A stretch of 64,000 nt of DNA, from contig PMWT01000066.1 in assembly GCA_003166025.1 (NCBI GenBank), forward strand, positions 12,524 through 76,523, in the 5' to 3' direction. Positions within the stretch are counted from its first letter, which is position 1; every line of letters starts with the position of its first letter. Below are positions 31,177 to 41,062 of this stretch, piece by piece. The position numbers and the translations under genes are program-made. Origin of the DNA: Acidimicrobiaceae bacterium. Lineage in GTDB: Bacteria; Actinomycetota; Acidimicrobiia; Acidimicrobiales; Palsa-688. The notes below the pieces were generated by a model. The model was given only the letters and a program-made list of their open reading frames with translations, did not search any database and had not been told where the DNA came from.

Positions 31177-32598
31177 TTACGGGGCCGCCCCGTCCCTCCC
31201 GTAGACGTAGCGGTCCCACCAGGGGCCCAGGTCCTGCCCGCACCACTCGCCGAGGTGCCTGGCCAGGTCTTCCGTGCTCCCCGCGCCGCCCCCATGGGCC
31301 CCGTACCAGGCGGCCAGGGACGATCTGAGCTGAGCCGCCCCCCCGGCCATGTGGGCCACGCCCGAGAGCAGCCGGCTACCGGCCGTGTACGCCTCCCGCG
31401 GCGTACGGCGGCTCCAGGGATGGGCCGGGCACAGCACGCTGGGCTCCTCGTCCAGACCGAGCGGCTCCGCCTGGAAGCGCCCCGCCGGCGCCCGGCGCGA
31501 AGCGGTGGCCCAGCTGGCCATGGCCTCGTCGATCCAACCGTCGGAGGCGCAGGCGGGCTTGACGCCCCGCCCGAACCAAGTGTGGAAGACCTCGTGCTCG
31601 AGCGCCGGTGCGCTCGTGGTCGTGGCCGCGTCGTACTCCATGCCCCTCGGCTCGCCCCACAGGACGGCCAGGTAGTCGTCGGCCGGGAAGCGGCCGTAGC
31701 GGGCGGAGAAATAGGCCAGCCACGCCGCCGTGTCCGCCACAGCCGCGTCCAAGTCGGTACCCGGACCGGCCAGGGCCGCCACTGTCAGGCCCAGGTGCTC
31801 CCCCCCGGCGACCGCCTCGGTGCGGCGCACTTCCACCTCGTCGGCGGGCACCAGGACGAGCAAAGGTGAAAGGGACGTGTAATGGCTCGGGTAACGCACG
31901 GTCCAGCGGGCACCGTCCCTGTGCTCCTCGAGCGCGCCATTGGCCAGGAGCACGTGGGGACGGTCCGTGCCCGTCACCTCGATGTCGAGCTCGATGCTCA
32001 GCGTGTCGTGGCACAGGTTCGCCGGGAACCACATCTCCAGGTACCGGCCAGGCTCCAGGTCGGACATGAGCAGGTCCCAGGAAACCCCCCCGGGCGACCA
32101 GCCCACACCGGGCGCTCCCGTCGCGTCGGGCGCCTCCAGGTGGTACCCGAGCTCAAGCAGATGAGGGGGACCATCGGAACAGCTGACGTCCACGACCCGC
32201 ATCCGGGCCTCTTCGCCCGCCCCCATATCGCAGTAGCCCAGGGCGTCGGGCGGGACGGCTGACCCGTCCAACACCGCCGTGCCAATCGTCTGGCGCAGGT
32301 CGAAGACAGGGTGCCCGGACGGGCCGTCGAGGCGGAACTCGAGGCGGGCCGACACGTCGGCCACCCGGGACGCGACGTCGAAACGTACCGATGCCCTAAG
32401 CCGCTCGATGTCGATAGGTACCGCGAGGCGCCCGCTCAGAGCGACTGGTAGTGGCGCTGATGGCAAGAGGCCTCCCGGTCCGGGGCGGAGGTGACAGGTA
32501 CGCTCGCTAATAGAGACGTCAAGCGGTACCGGAGCCGCACAATACCGGAACGGCGCGTAGCTCCGGGCCCGCGATCTCCACCAATCGGGACGAGGCAA
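31177..32598 (-). CDS. M1-like gluzincin metallopeptidase
   Basis: HEVFH TWFGRGVKPACASDGWID E = HExxH-x18-E; start codon uncertain. Confidence 0.75.
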   Translation of the reverse strand: MPRPDWWRSRARSYAPFRYCAAPVPLDVSISERTCHLRPGPGGLLPSAPLPVALSGRLAVPIDIERLRASVRFDVASRVADVSARLEFRLDGPSGHPVFDLRQTIGTAVLDGSAVPPDALGYCDMGAGEEARMRVVDVSCSDGPPHLLELGYHLEAPDATGAPGVGWSPGGVSWDLLMSDLEPGRYLEMWFPANLCHDTLSIELDIEVTGTDRPHVLLANGALEEHRDGARWTVRYPSHYTSLSPLLVLVPADEVEVRRTEAVAGGEHLGLTVAALAGPGTDLDAAVADTAAWLAYFSARYGRFPADDYLAVLWGEPRGMEYDAATTTSAPALEHEVFHTWFGRGVKPACASDGWIDEAMASWATASRRAPAGRFQAEPLGLDEEPSVLCPAHPWSRRTPREAYTAGSRLLSGVAHMAGGAAQLRSSLAAWYGAHGGGAGSTEDLARHLGEWCGQDLGPWWDRYVYGRDGAAP

Positions 32599-34784
32599 TG
32601 GACCAAGAGGACAACCCCGAGGGACGCCAGACGAGGCGGCGCTGGGCCGTCGCCGCCGTTACCCTGGCCGTCAACCTGGGCAGTTTCTTGTTCCTGGTCC
32701 TGGTGGCCCGTTCGGCGGCTCCAGCGGTTTTCGGGGCGCTGGGGGCCCTGGCCGCCCTGACTCTTGTGTTCGAGGTGCCAGCCAACGCGCTGCAGGTGGC
32801 CGTGGGGCGGACCGTGAGCGCCACCAACCCCAACGGGCGCGTGCCTCAGGTGGTGGCGGGGCCGCTCTTGATCGAAGCCAGCGCCTTCGGGGCCGGCGCC
32901 TGCGCCGTGCTGCTGGCGCTATCTCCTCTGGTGGAGAGCTTCCTGCACCTTCCCTCGATCACGAGCGCCCTCCTGCTGGGCGCCTACGCCCTGCCCGTCG
33001 GCCTTAGCGTGGTGCCCAAGGGAGTGCTGGCCGGCCAAGGCCGCTGGCCCGTGCTTTCTACCGGCCTCCTGGCCGGGATGGCGGTACGCCTGATAGTCGG
33101 CGTGGTCCTGGTGCGTCACGGGGGTGGGCTGGAAGGCGCCTTCGTAGCCATGGTATGGGGCGAGCTCGTGACGACTGTCATCGTGCTCGTCGGCTTCAGG
33201 CGGCTGGTCTCCCAGCCCGGGGGCTCCGGCCCGGCCGAACTTCCCGTCCCCCCGGCCGACGTTGTGGTGCCCCAGGCCAGCGCCCCCACGCGCCTCGCGT
33301 GGAGCCAGGCCAAGGTGGCCGCCGTCGCCTTCACCGGCTATTGGGCGCTTACGGCGGTAGACGTCGTACTGGCCCGCCACTGGCTCGGGCCCAACGCCTC
33401 GGGGTGGTACGCGGCGGCGGCCACAGTGGCCCAGATAGCCCTGCTGGCCCCGGGCGCGGTCGCGGCCGTCACGTTCCCTCGACTGCTCGGGGCGGACGTG
33501 CCCCGTCTGGTGGGACCGGACAGCAAACCCAACCAGCGCCTGATGTTCGCCGTGGGCTCGGCGGTGGTAGCCGTGACCGGCTTCGCGGCTGCCCTCGTCG
33601 TCACCCTGCTGGCGGCCCAGACGGTGAGGGCACTGTTCGGGCACCGGTACGCGCCAGCGGCGAGCGTGGTCGGCCTCCTGTCCTTCAGCGGCGCCCTCCT
33701 CGGCCTGGTCACTGTGCTGTTGCACTACCACCTGAGCCGGGGGGGGCGGTTCACCGCCAGCCTGTGCTGGCCGGGGATCCTGGTGAGCATCGTGGGCGCC
33801 ACGGTCTGGCACCGTTCCATGACCGAGATCGCCCTGGTGATGGTGGTCACCAGTTCGGTGGTCTGTGCCGGCATGCTGGCCGTCGCCCTGGGCCACGCCG
33901 AAGGTGGGCGCGCCGATCTTGTCGAGCGAGCCAACCTGGCGCTGCTCGATGCCTCGATGGACCTCTCCGTCGTGGTCCCGTACTACAACCCGGGCCGCTT
34001 GCTCGTCCCCACCATCGAACGCCTGCTTTCCGTTCTCGACGCCTCGGGGGCGTCCTACGAGGTCGTGGCGGTATCGGATGGCTCCACGGACGGCAGCGAC
34101 CATGACCTCGACGAACTTGCGGCCGGCCACCCCCAGCTCACCAACCTGGTCTTCGCCCAAAACCAGGGCAAGGGCGCAGCCTTGCGCATCGGGCTGGCCC
34201 GGGGACGGGGACGGTACCTGGGCTTCATCGATGCCGACGGGGACCTGGACCCGATCCTGCTCGACTCGTTCCAGACCATGGTCCGCCTGTACAGCCCGGA
34301 CATAATCCTCGGCAGCAAGCGCCACCCGCTCTCTGAGGTCGAGTACCCATTTCTGAGGCGCGTCTATTCGTGGGGCTACCAGCAGGTGGTTCGCGTGGGG
34401 TTCCGACTGAACATCCGCGACACCCAGACCGGGATCAAGCTCATACGCCGGGACGTGCTCGCCGCCGTTCTGCCCCGCATGGTCGAGAAGCGCTTCGCCT
34501 TCGACCTCGAGCTTTTCGTGATCGCCCGTCGCCTCGGCTACAAGCGGTTCCTCGAGGCCCCGATCCGCCTACGCCACCAGTTCACCAGCACGGTCTCGTG
34601 GCGGTCGGTCTATCGTTCGCTCCTCGACACCCTGGCCATCTGGTACCGGCTCCGCGTGCTGCATTTCTATGACGGCGACCAGGGCCCGGCGACCCCTGGA
34701 GGCGAAGGGCTGCGCATCGACCCGGTGGTACTCCGGGGCAGTGCCGGGCCGTCAGCGGCTGCCCAGCCCCCCGGGGCCCGCTGA
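32598..34784 (+). CDS. Fusion of Wzx-like polytopic flippase domain with DPM1-like GT2 glycosyltransferase
   Basis: N-terminal about 450 aa multi-helix MOP-like region; C-terminal MDLSVVVPYYNPGRLL...VSDGSTDGS...DADGDLDP...DTQTGIKLIRRDVL. Confidence 0.8.
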   Translation: MDQEDNPEGRQTRRRWAVAAVTLAVNLGSFLFLVLVARSAAPAVFGALGALAALTLVFEVPANALQVAVGRTVSATNPNGRVPQVVAGPLLIEASAFGAGACAVLLALSPLVESFLHLPSITSALLLGAYALPVGLSVVPKGVLAGQGRWPVLSTGLLAGMAVRLIVGVVLVRHGGGLEGAFVAMVWGELVTTVIVLVGFRRLVSQPGGSGPAELPVPPADVVVPQASAPTRLAWSQAKVAAVAFTGYWALTAVDVVLARHWLGPNASGWYAAAATVAQIALLAPGAVAAVTFPRLLGADVPRLVGPDSKPNQRLMFAVGSAVVAVTGFAAALVVTLLAAQTVRALFGHRYAPAASVVGLLSFSGALLGLVTVLLHYHLSRGGRFTASLCWPGILVSIVGATVWHRSMTEIALVMVVTSSVVCAGMLAVALGHAEGGRADLVERANLALLDASMDLSVVVPYYNPGRLLVPTIERLLSVLDASGASYEVVAVSDGSTDGSDHDLDELAAGHPQLTNLVFAQNQGKGAALRIGLARGRGRYLGFIDADGDLDPILLDSFQTMVRLYSPDIILGSKRHPLSEVEYPFLRRVYSWGYQQVVRVGFRLNIRDTQTGIKLIRRDVLAAVLPRMVEKRFAFDLELFVIARRLGYKRFLEAPIRLRHQFTSTVSWRSVYRSLLDTLAIWYRLRVLHFYDGDQGPATPGGEGLRIDPVVLRGSAGPSAAAQPPGAR

Positions 34785-34795
34785 GCGCCCGGAGG

Positions 34796-35512
34796 TCAGG
34801 CGCCGATGTCCTCCCCGAGGTACGCCATGCGTACGCGATCGTCGCGCAACAGAACGTCCGCTGATGCCTGCAGCACGATCCTCCCGGTCTCGAGCACGTA
34901 GCCCCGGTCGGCCAGCTGGAGGGCCTTGGCCGCGTTCTGCTCGACCAGAAGAAGGGTGACGCCCTGGTCACGGATGTCCCTCAGAATTTCAAAGATGGTC
35001 TGGACGAACAGTGGGGCCAGCCCCATCGAGGGCTCGTCCAACAACAGGAGCCTGGGCTCGGCCATGAGCGCGCGACCTATGGCCAGCATCTGCTGCTCCC
35101 CGCCGGAGAGGTTCCCTCCCTGCTGCTTGCGGCGGTCCTTCAGGACCGGGAAGAGACCGAAGACCCGGTCGATCTTGGCGGCCTGGCCGTGGGGCTTGTT
35201 GTAAGAGCCGATCTCAAGGTTCTCGAGCACGGTCATCTGCGCAAAGATCCGGCGTCCCTCGGGGACATGGCTGATGCCGAGCTGGACGGTCTTGTGGGCG
35301 GCGAAGTGGGAGATGTCGATGCCGTCGAAACGGACACTACCCAGCGATGCGTGGTGCAGGCCCGAGATCATCCGCAGCGTGGTCGTCTTACCGGCCCCGT
35401 TGGCACCTAGGAGGGTTACGATCTCTCCCTGTTCGACGGTGACCGTGAAATCGTGCAGGGCGGGGACGGCACCATAGCGGACCTCCACCCCCGTAACCTC
35501 GAGCAGGGCCAT
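34796..35512 (-). CDS. livF: Branched-chain amino acid ABC transporter ATP-binding protein
   Basis: Walker A LLGANGAGKTTTLRMISG, LSGGEQQMLAIGRALMA. Confidence 0.9.
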   Translation of the reverse strand: MALLEVTGVEVRYGAVPALHDFTVTVEQGEIVTLLGANGAGKTTTLRMISGLHHASLGSVRFDGIDISHFAAHKTVQLGISHVPEGRRIFAQMTVLENLEIGSYNKPHGQAAKIDRVFGLFPVLKDRRKQQGGNLSGGEQQMLAIGRALMAEPRLLLLDEPSMGLAPLFVQTIFEILRDIRDQGVTLLLVEQNAAKALQLADRGYVLETGRIVLQASADVLLRDDRVRMAYLGEDIGA

Positions 35513-36444
35513 CAGAGCCCGTCCCCGCCCGCATCACTGCTCGTCCCCACGACCGGGCCATTGCCGACCGGGCCATTGCCCGCTCCGCCGTCGTCGACTG
35601 GGTCGTCGGTCTCGGCGGAGCCGAGGTAGGCATTTATTACGACCGGGTCCCGTTGGATCTCGGCCGGCGAGCCCTCGGCGATCACCTGGCCGAAGTTCAG
35701 GACGACGATCCGCTGCGCCACCGACATCACCAGCTTCATGTCGTGCTCGATCAACAGCACCGTGACACCAAGCTCGGTGTTGACTTTACGGATGAGCTCG
35801 GCTAGCTCGATCTTTTCGGCCGGGTTGGTCCCCGCCGCGGGTTCGTCCAGCAGAAGCACTTCGGGGCCCGTGCCGAGCGCCCGGGCGATCTCGAGACGCC
35901 GCCGCTCGCCGTAAGGCAACGAGCTCGAAAGCTCGTTCGCCCGGCGGGTCAGGCCGACGAACCGCAAGAGCTCCAACGTCTTGAGGTCGCTCTCGTGTTC
36001 CTCGCGCCGGGTCCGGCGCAACCGGAGCATGGCACCGACAGGCCCGGTGTGCTGCTTGGACTCCGCCCCGATCTTCACGTTCTCGAAGGTGGTCAGAGCA
36101 TTGAACATCCGGGACGTCTGGAAGGTGCGGGCCACCCCGGCCCGGTTGACCCTGAAGGGCTTGCGACCGATGACGCTCAAGGGCCGACCGTACTTCGGGG
36201 TGAAGATGATCGAACCCTCTTGGGGAGTGTAGACACCGGTCAGACAGTTGAACAACGACGTCTTTCCGGCGCCATTGGGACCGATGACCGACAGGATCTC
36301 ACCCCGGTGAAGCACGAGCGACACGTCGCTGAGGCTGACTACCCCTCCGAAGCGCAGGGTCACGTGCTCGACCGAGAACAGGACACCGGTCGGACCGGGA
36401 CCGGTTGCGCCGGGCGCAGGGACTGCGGGTGCCGGAACTGTCAT
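35512..36444 (-). CDS. livG: Branched-chain amino acid ABC transporter ATP-binding protein
   Basis: GPNGAGKTSLFNCLTGVYTP, SSLPYGERRRLEIARALG; start trimmed. Confidence 0.9.
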   Translation of the reverse strand: MTVPAPAVPAPGATGPGPTGVLFSVEHVTLRFGGVVSLSDVSLVLHRGEILSVIGPNGAGKTSLFNCLTGVYTPQEGSIIFTPKYGRPLSVIGRKPFRVNRAGVARTFQTSRMFNALTTFENVKIGAESKQHTGPVGAMLRLRRTRREEHESDLKTLELLRFVGLTRRANELSSSLPYGERRRLEIARALGTGPEVLLLDEPAAGTNPAEKIELAELIRKVNTELGVTVLLIEHDMKLVMSVAQRIVVLNFGQVIAEGSPAEIQRDPVVINAYLGSAETDDPVDDGGAGNGPVGNGPVVGTSSDAGGDGL

Positions 36445-38609
36445 TCTGTCTCCGGGCCTATGTAACCAGGCTCGTCCAGGGACAACTTCCCGTACGACGA
36501 GGGGAGCTTCTCCCCCATTGACGTGATCCTTACAGGACCGCCGGGAAGGTCTGGGGCGGAGATACCCTCCTCGGTCAACAGGAGCTCGCGCCGGCGACGG
36601 CGTGAGGGGACCACGCCCTGAGGCCGGAAGATCATGAGCACGATAAGCAGCGCCCCAAGATAGATGAACTCGTCCTGGAACTGGTAGTCCTGGAACGAAT
36701 GGATCTGCAGGTACTGGGGTAGCCACTGGATAAAGGCGGCCCCGATAACCGCGCCCGCGATCGACCCCATGCCTCCGAAGATCACAAACACGAGGATGAG
36801 TATCGAAGTTTGGACGATGAAATCGTTAGGCACCAGGCTCTGGACCTGGCTGGCGAAAAAGACCCCGGCAAAGCCGGCTGTCGAGGCTCCGATGGCAAAG
36901 GCCATGACCTTGTACTTCAAGGTGTTGATGCCGAGGGAATCGGCCGCGACTTCGTCCTCCCGGATGGCTGTCCACGACCGTCCGACTCGGGAGTGTTCGA
37001 GAAAACTGAAGGCGACAGTGAATATGACTGCCACTATTAATATCAAGTAATAATAGGGAAGGACTGTCCCCGTCCAGCGGTACTTGACCGAAAAGAGATG
37101 GACGGAAAACTGGGGTATAAAACCTGGCGTGCCCGCCGGTCCACCGGTCACGCCGTTGAGGTTGTTGGCGACGATCTCGATTATTTCCCCGAAGCCCAGG
37201 GTCACGATGGCGAGGTAGTCCCCCCGCAGCCGGAGCGTGGGGGTGCCGAGCAGGACACCGGTGAGCATGGCGGCCAAAATGGAAAACGGTATGACCCAGA
37301 ACGGGTTGAGGACGAACGGCGCCTTGATCGGGAGGGCGTCCGTGAAGAAGGCCGTGGTGTAGGCCCCGATGGCCCAGAAGGCTACGTACCCGAGGTCCAA
37401 AAGCCCGGCGAAGCCGACGACCACGTTGAGGCCCATAGCGAGAAGGACATAGATCGCCACCTGGGTGGTGAGGATCGACTGGATACCAGCGTTGAGGTGC
37501 AGCGGCCATTGGACCGCCACCAGGAGGGCGGCGATCGTGAGCGCGGTCTTGCCATACGCGAACCGGGCCTCTTTCGTGATCCCGGTGAACTCGTATTGGC
37601 CATGCTCGGGACGTGAACCGCGGGTAGCGCCGACAAGGTCCAAGCCCACCCAGACGAGCGCGCCCACGATGACAAGGGCACCGAGGACCATAAGGACGGC
37701 ACCGGCCGGACGGTTGTGAGGCATGATCCCGATGGAAGCCAGCCAGTGGGCCAAAGAGCGGGGTGTCGACACCCGCCATTCGGACCAGGTCGTCCACATC
37801 AGCCACCCGTAGACCGCTAGGACAACGCCGCCCACCGTGCCCGCCCGGCGCACAGACCGGGCCGGTACCAACTTGCGGAGCTCGGCCAGGCCGAAGAGCA
37901 CCGCTTCAAGCACGCACAGGACAAGAGCGGCCCACAACACGGCCCGGCCCAAAGGCCTGTCGTGGGGCACAGCCCCGATGGAGTTGAGGTACCTGGAGAC
38001 CGAGTTGTGCATCCACGCCAACGCCCCGTACACGGCGACGACGGCGTACGCCGCCAACCTGGCGACGCGCAACGACCATCGCCCGAAGAGATAGACGAGC
38101 AGCTCCATGACGGCGAACCCAAAACCGATCTCGATACAGACGCCGCCCTTCCAGGTGTCGTCGGGCGAAAGCCACGACACCCAAATCAAGCCGATCGCCA
38201 CGACCGCCATGTCGAGGCCCAGGCGCACCCGTCGCGACGCCGTCACCTTGGCGACCGAAGCCCGCAGGCGGTTGGACTGTGACCTCAACCCCGCCCCGAA
38301 CGAGTACCAGACCGAGACGACCGAGAAGAGCACGGCGGCGAACCCCACGAACCAGAACAGTCTCGGGAACTGCAGGGAGCCGGTGAAGCCCGACGTCGGA
38401 GCCGAGTTGCTCCCCGCCGGGCCGGTCATGACAGCCACGACCAGGACGGCGCCCACGCATATGGCGAGACGACGGGCCCAGGCACTGCGGGCCAGGTCGG
38501 CCAGCGAGGCCCGGCGTGCCGGTCCCCCTGGCGGGCTCTTCACCGGCCCCCGGGAACCCGGCGCGCCCGGGCTGACGGGAGCACCGGGCCCGGCGGCGGT
38601 GGCAGTCAT
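36441..38609 (-). CDS. livM: Branched-chain amino acid ABC transporter permease with long N-terminal membrane extension
   Basis: LivM core TTQVAIYVLLAMGLNVVVGFAGLLDLGYVAFWAIGAY; about 340 aa extra N-terminal region; start trimmed to 38609. Confidence 0.88.
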   Translation of the reverse strand: MTATAAGPGAPVSPGAPGSRGPVKSPPGGPARRASLADLARSAWARRLAICVGAVLVVAVMTGPAGSNSAPTSGFTGSLQFPRLFWFVGFAAVLFSVVSVWYSFGAGLRSQSNRLRASVAKVTASRRVRLGLDMAVVAIGLIWVSWLSPDDTWKGGVCIEIGFGFAVMELLVYLFGRWSLRVARLAAYAVVAVYGALAWMHNSVSRYLNSIGAVPHDRPLGRAVLWAALVLCVLEAVLFGLAELRKLVPARSVRRAGTVGGVVLAVYGWLMWTTWSEWRVSTPRSLAHWLASIGIMPHNRPAGAVLMVLGALVIVGALVWVGLDLVGATRGSRPEHGQYEFTGITKEARFAYGKTALTIAALLVAVQWPLHLNAGIQSILTTQVAIYVLLAMGLNVVVGFAGLLDLGYVAFWAIGAYTTAFFTDALPIKAPFVLNPFWVIPFSILAAMLTGVLLGTPTLRLRGDYLAIVTLGFGEIIEIVANNLNGVTGGPAGTPGFIPQFSVHLFSVKYRWTGTVLPYYYLILIVAVIFTVAFSFLEHSRVGRSWTAIREDEVAADSLGINTLKYKVMAFAIGASTAGFAGVFFASQVQSLVPNDFIVQTSILILVFVIFGGMGSIAGAVIGAAFIQWLPQYLQIHSFQDYQFQDEFIYLGALLIVLMIFRPQGVVPSRRRRRELLLTEEGISAPDLPGGPVRITSMGEKLPSSYGKLSLDEPGYIGPETE

Positions 38610-39553
38610 GCCTCTCGCCCGAGGCGCTCGCCAAGGATGCCCGTGGGCCGGAAAAGCAAGAGCGTCACCAGCACGCCAAAGGCTACGACGTCCTGCCACT
38701 CCGCCGACATCCAGCGCAGCGGGATGCTCTCGAACAGCCCGAGCAGGAGACCGCCGATCATCGCGCCCCGGATATTCCCGATGCCGCCGAGGACGGCGGC
38801 GGTGAACGCCTTCAGCCCGGGGACAAAGCCCATCGTGTAGATGACGCCGAACTGGAGCCCGAAAAGGAACCCGGCGGCGCCGCCCATCAGCCCTCCGAGC
38901 ACGAAGGTGAGCGAGATCGTCCGGTCGATGTGCACACCCATCAGGCTCGCCGTTTCCGCGTCCTGGGCGACGGCCCGGATGCCCTTGCCCAGCTTGGTCT
39001 TGTTCACCACCAGGTCGAGCACGACCAAAAGGACGAGGGAGACGACCATCGTCAGGATCCAGACAGACTGGACACCAACGCCGCACACCTTGAAGGCATC
39101 CCCGGTGACCACGGTGGGTGCCGGGATGAAGGCGGTGTAGCGCCCGAACTCCTTGCCCGCCAGGTTGAAAATGAAGTACGAGGCCCCGATGGCGCTTATC
39201 AGGTACGTCAACCTGGGCGCGTTGCGCTTTCGCAGTGGCCGGTAGGCGACCCTTTCGAGGACAAATGCGATCGCCCCGCCGGCAAGAGCACCGGCGACGA
39301 TCCCGACGAGCATGAACCCGATCGCCCAGAACCCGCTAGGAGTGGACGTGCCCAGCACCGCTCGCATGGCGAACAGCCCGCCGAAGCCCCCGGACATGAC
39401 CACTTCGGAATGGGCGAAGTTGATCAGCCTGAGGACGCCGTAGACCAGGGTGTACCCGAGCGCTATGAGCGCGTAAAGGAACCCATTGGCGAGCCCGCCA
39501 AGGATAAGCGAGACCCAGATGTTGTTGTTGGCGAGGAACCCGGGGCAGCTCAT
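38606..39553 (-). CDS. livH: Branched-chain amino acid ABC transporter permease
   Basis: LANGFLYALIALGYTLVYGVLRLINFAHSEVVMSGGF. Confidence 0.92.
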   Translation of the reverse strand: MSCPGFLANNNIWVSLILGGLANGFLYALIALGYTLVYGVLRLINFAHSEVVMSGGFGGLFAMRAVLGTSTPSGFWAIGFMLVGIVAGALAGGAIAFVLERVAYRPLRKRNAPRLTYLISAIGASYFIFNLAGKEFGRYTAFIPAPTVVTGDAFKVCGVGVQSVWILTMVVSLVLLVVLDLVVNKTKLGKGIRAVAQDAETASLMGVHIDRTISLTFVLGGLMGGAAGFLFGLQFGVIYTMGFVPGLKAFTAAVLGGIGNIRGAMIGGLLLGLFESIPLRWMSAEWQDVVAFGVLVTLLLFRPTGILGERLGREA

Positions 39554-39618
39554 GCGTCAGAGGAGTCTCATCGACCTTGACCAGCAAATCTAGTCAGTTA
39601 GGACCTGAGGGACAAATG

Positions 39619-39662
39619 GAATGAGCCGGGCACCCCGCAATGGCGGAGCACCCGGCTCATTC
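39619..39662 (-). terminator. Strong intercistronic hairpin between livK and livH
   Basis: 12-bp perfect inverted repeat gaatgagccggg / cccggctcattc, 20-nt internal region. Confidence 0.6.
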
Positions 39663-39679
39663 ACAACTGGCTACTGGCG

Positions 39680-40900
39680 TTACGCTAGGCCGAGTTGGAC
39701 TAAATTGCCGTTCACAACTTGGTTTATGTAGATGTCGGCACCGGCGATGTCGCCATTGGCCTGGAAGGAAACAACCTTCGTGAGCCCGTGGTAGACGATC
39801 TTGTGAAGGCCATTGACAACGTTTATACGAGTGATGGCACCCGTACCGCCCTTGGTCTTCGACAGGATTTGCAGTTCGGCGATGATCGCGTTGGCCGCGT
39901 CGAACGCCTCACCGGAATAGATCCCCACGGGGAACTTGGCCAGCTTCTTGAAGCCTGAGGCGAACGCCGTGTCGGCCTTTGTGGTGCCGAGGACCGCGCA
40001 CGGGCAGCTGGCGTATATGCCGTTGGCGGCGCTGGGCGGGTTGGTGCCGGATATCAGCGCGGTGCTATCGCTGCCGTCCCCGCTAATGATCTTGCCCGTG
40101 TAGCCCGCCTTGGACAGCGCGCCGGCGAGCAGGCCGAGGTCGCAGTAATAGCCGCCGTAGAACAGCAGCTGGGGCTTGGCGCTCACCACGGTAGCGGCGT
40201 CGTCCGGGTACTGCGTGGGGCTGGCCGTGCCGTCACTGCACTGGCTGGTGCCGGGGAACGTGCCCGTCGTCACCTTCGCCCCGTCCTTGGTCGCCTGGGC
40301 GGCAAAGGCGGCAGCGAGACCTTCGCCGTAGGTGCTGGCGTCATTGGAGACGTACAGGTTGGTCAGGTGGAGCTTTTGGACGACGTAGTTGGCGTCAGCC
40401 GGCCCTTGGACGCTGTCGTCCGCCACGTCCCGGAAGAAGTTGCGCCATCCGGACGTCGCCAGAGCCGTGTTCGTGGCTGACGGGCTGACCGTCGCCAGGT
40501 TGTGGGCGCTGAAGGTGGGCTCGGCCGCCTTGGTGGCACCCGAGAAGGCTGGGCCCACCACGCCGATGACCGACGGGTTGGCGGTGAGTTCCTCGGCGTC
40601 GGTCGGCGAAAGTGTCGGCGAGCCCTGGTCGTCCTTGGCTACGTACTTGAGCGTGAACGGAAGAGGGCCGAACTGAGACTTCCCTGAGTTGGCTTGGTTG
40701 ATGGCGTACTGGACGGCGTACGCCATGTTGAGGCCGAGCTGCGCGTTGCCGCCCGATAGCGGGCCTTCGTAGGCAAGGTCGAACGTCGGCTTTGTGTTGC
40801 TCGGCTGCTTGGCAACTGCGAATGCCGCTCCGCTGAAACCGGAGAGCACGACTGCCCCCGCCACGAGCGGCACGCCGGCCTTCATGAGCAATTTCCTCAT
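39680..40900 (-). CDS. livK: Branched-chain amino acid ABC transporter substrate-binding protein
   Basis: Signal peptide MRKLLMKAGVPLVAGAVVLSGFSGAAFA; LivK-like FDLAYEGPLSGGNAQLGLNMAYAVQYAINQAN. Confidence 0.88.
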   Translation of the reverse strand: MRKLLMKAGVPLVAGAVVLSGFSGAAFAVAKQPSNTKPTFDLAYEGPLSGGNAQLGLNMAYAVQYAINQANSGKSQFGPLPFTLKYVAKDDQGSPTLSPTDAEELTANPSVIGVVGPAFSGATKAAEPTFSAHNLATVSPSATNTALATSGWRNFFRDVADDSVQGPADANYVVQKLHLTNLYVSNDASTYGEGLAAAFAAQATKDGAKVTTGTFPGTSQCSDGTASPTQYPDDAATVVSAKPQLLFYGGYYCDLGLLAGALSKAGYTGKIISGDGSDSTALISGTNPPSAANGIYASCPCAVLGTTKADTAFASGFKKLAKFPVGIYSGEAFDAANAIIAELQILSKTKGGTGAITRINVVNGLHKIVYHGLTKVVSFQANGDIAGADIYINQVVNGNLVQLGLA

Positions 40901-41062
40901 GAACTTTCCTCCTATTGGGTTTACACTCGGGGCAGGCGTTTGCCCCCAGTTCATCGGTGCAGTAACCTTATACACTCAGTCGTCTAATAGCCAGCCGGCC
41001 TAGGGTCTGCGACTACGAGCCAGCCGGTTATTTGGCGCGATGTAACAGCTGCAAGTCGCTCA

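Noticed and set aside
32919-34325. 468-aa minus-strand ORF
   Set aside because: Antisense to the flippase-GT2 gene; His/Gln/Gly/Arg-rich shadow ORF.
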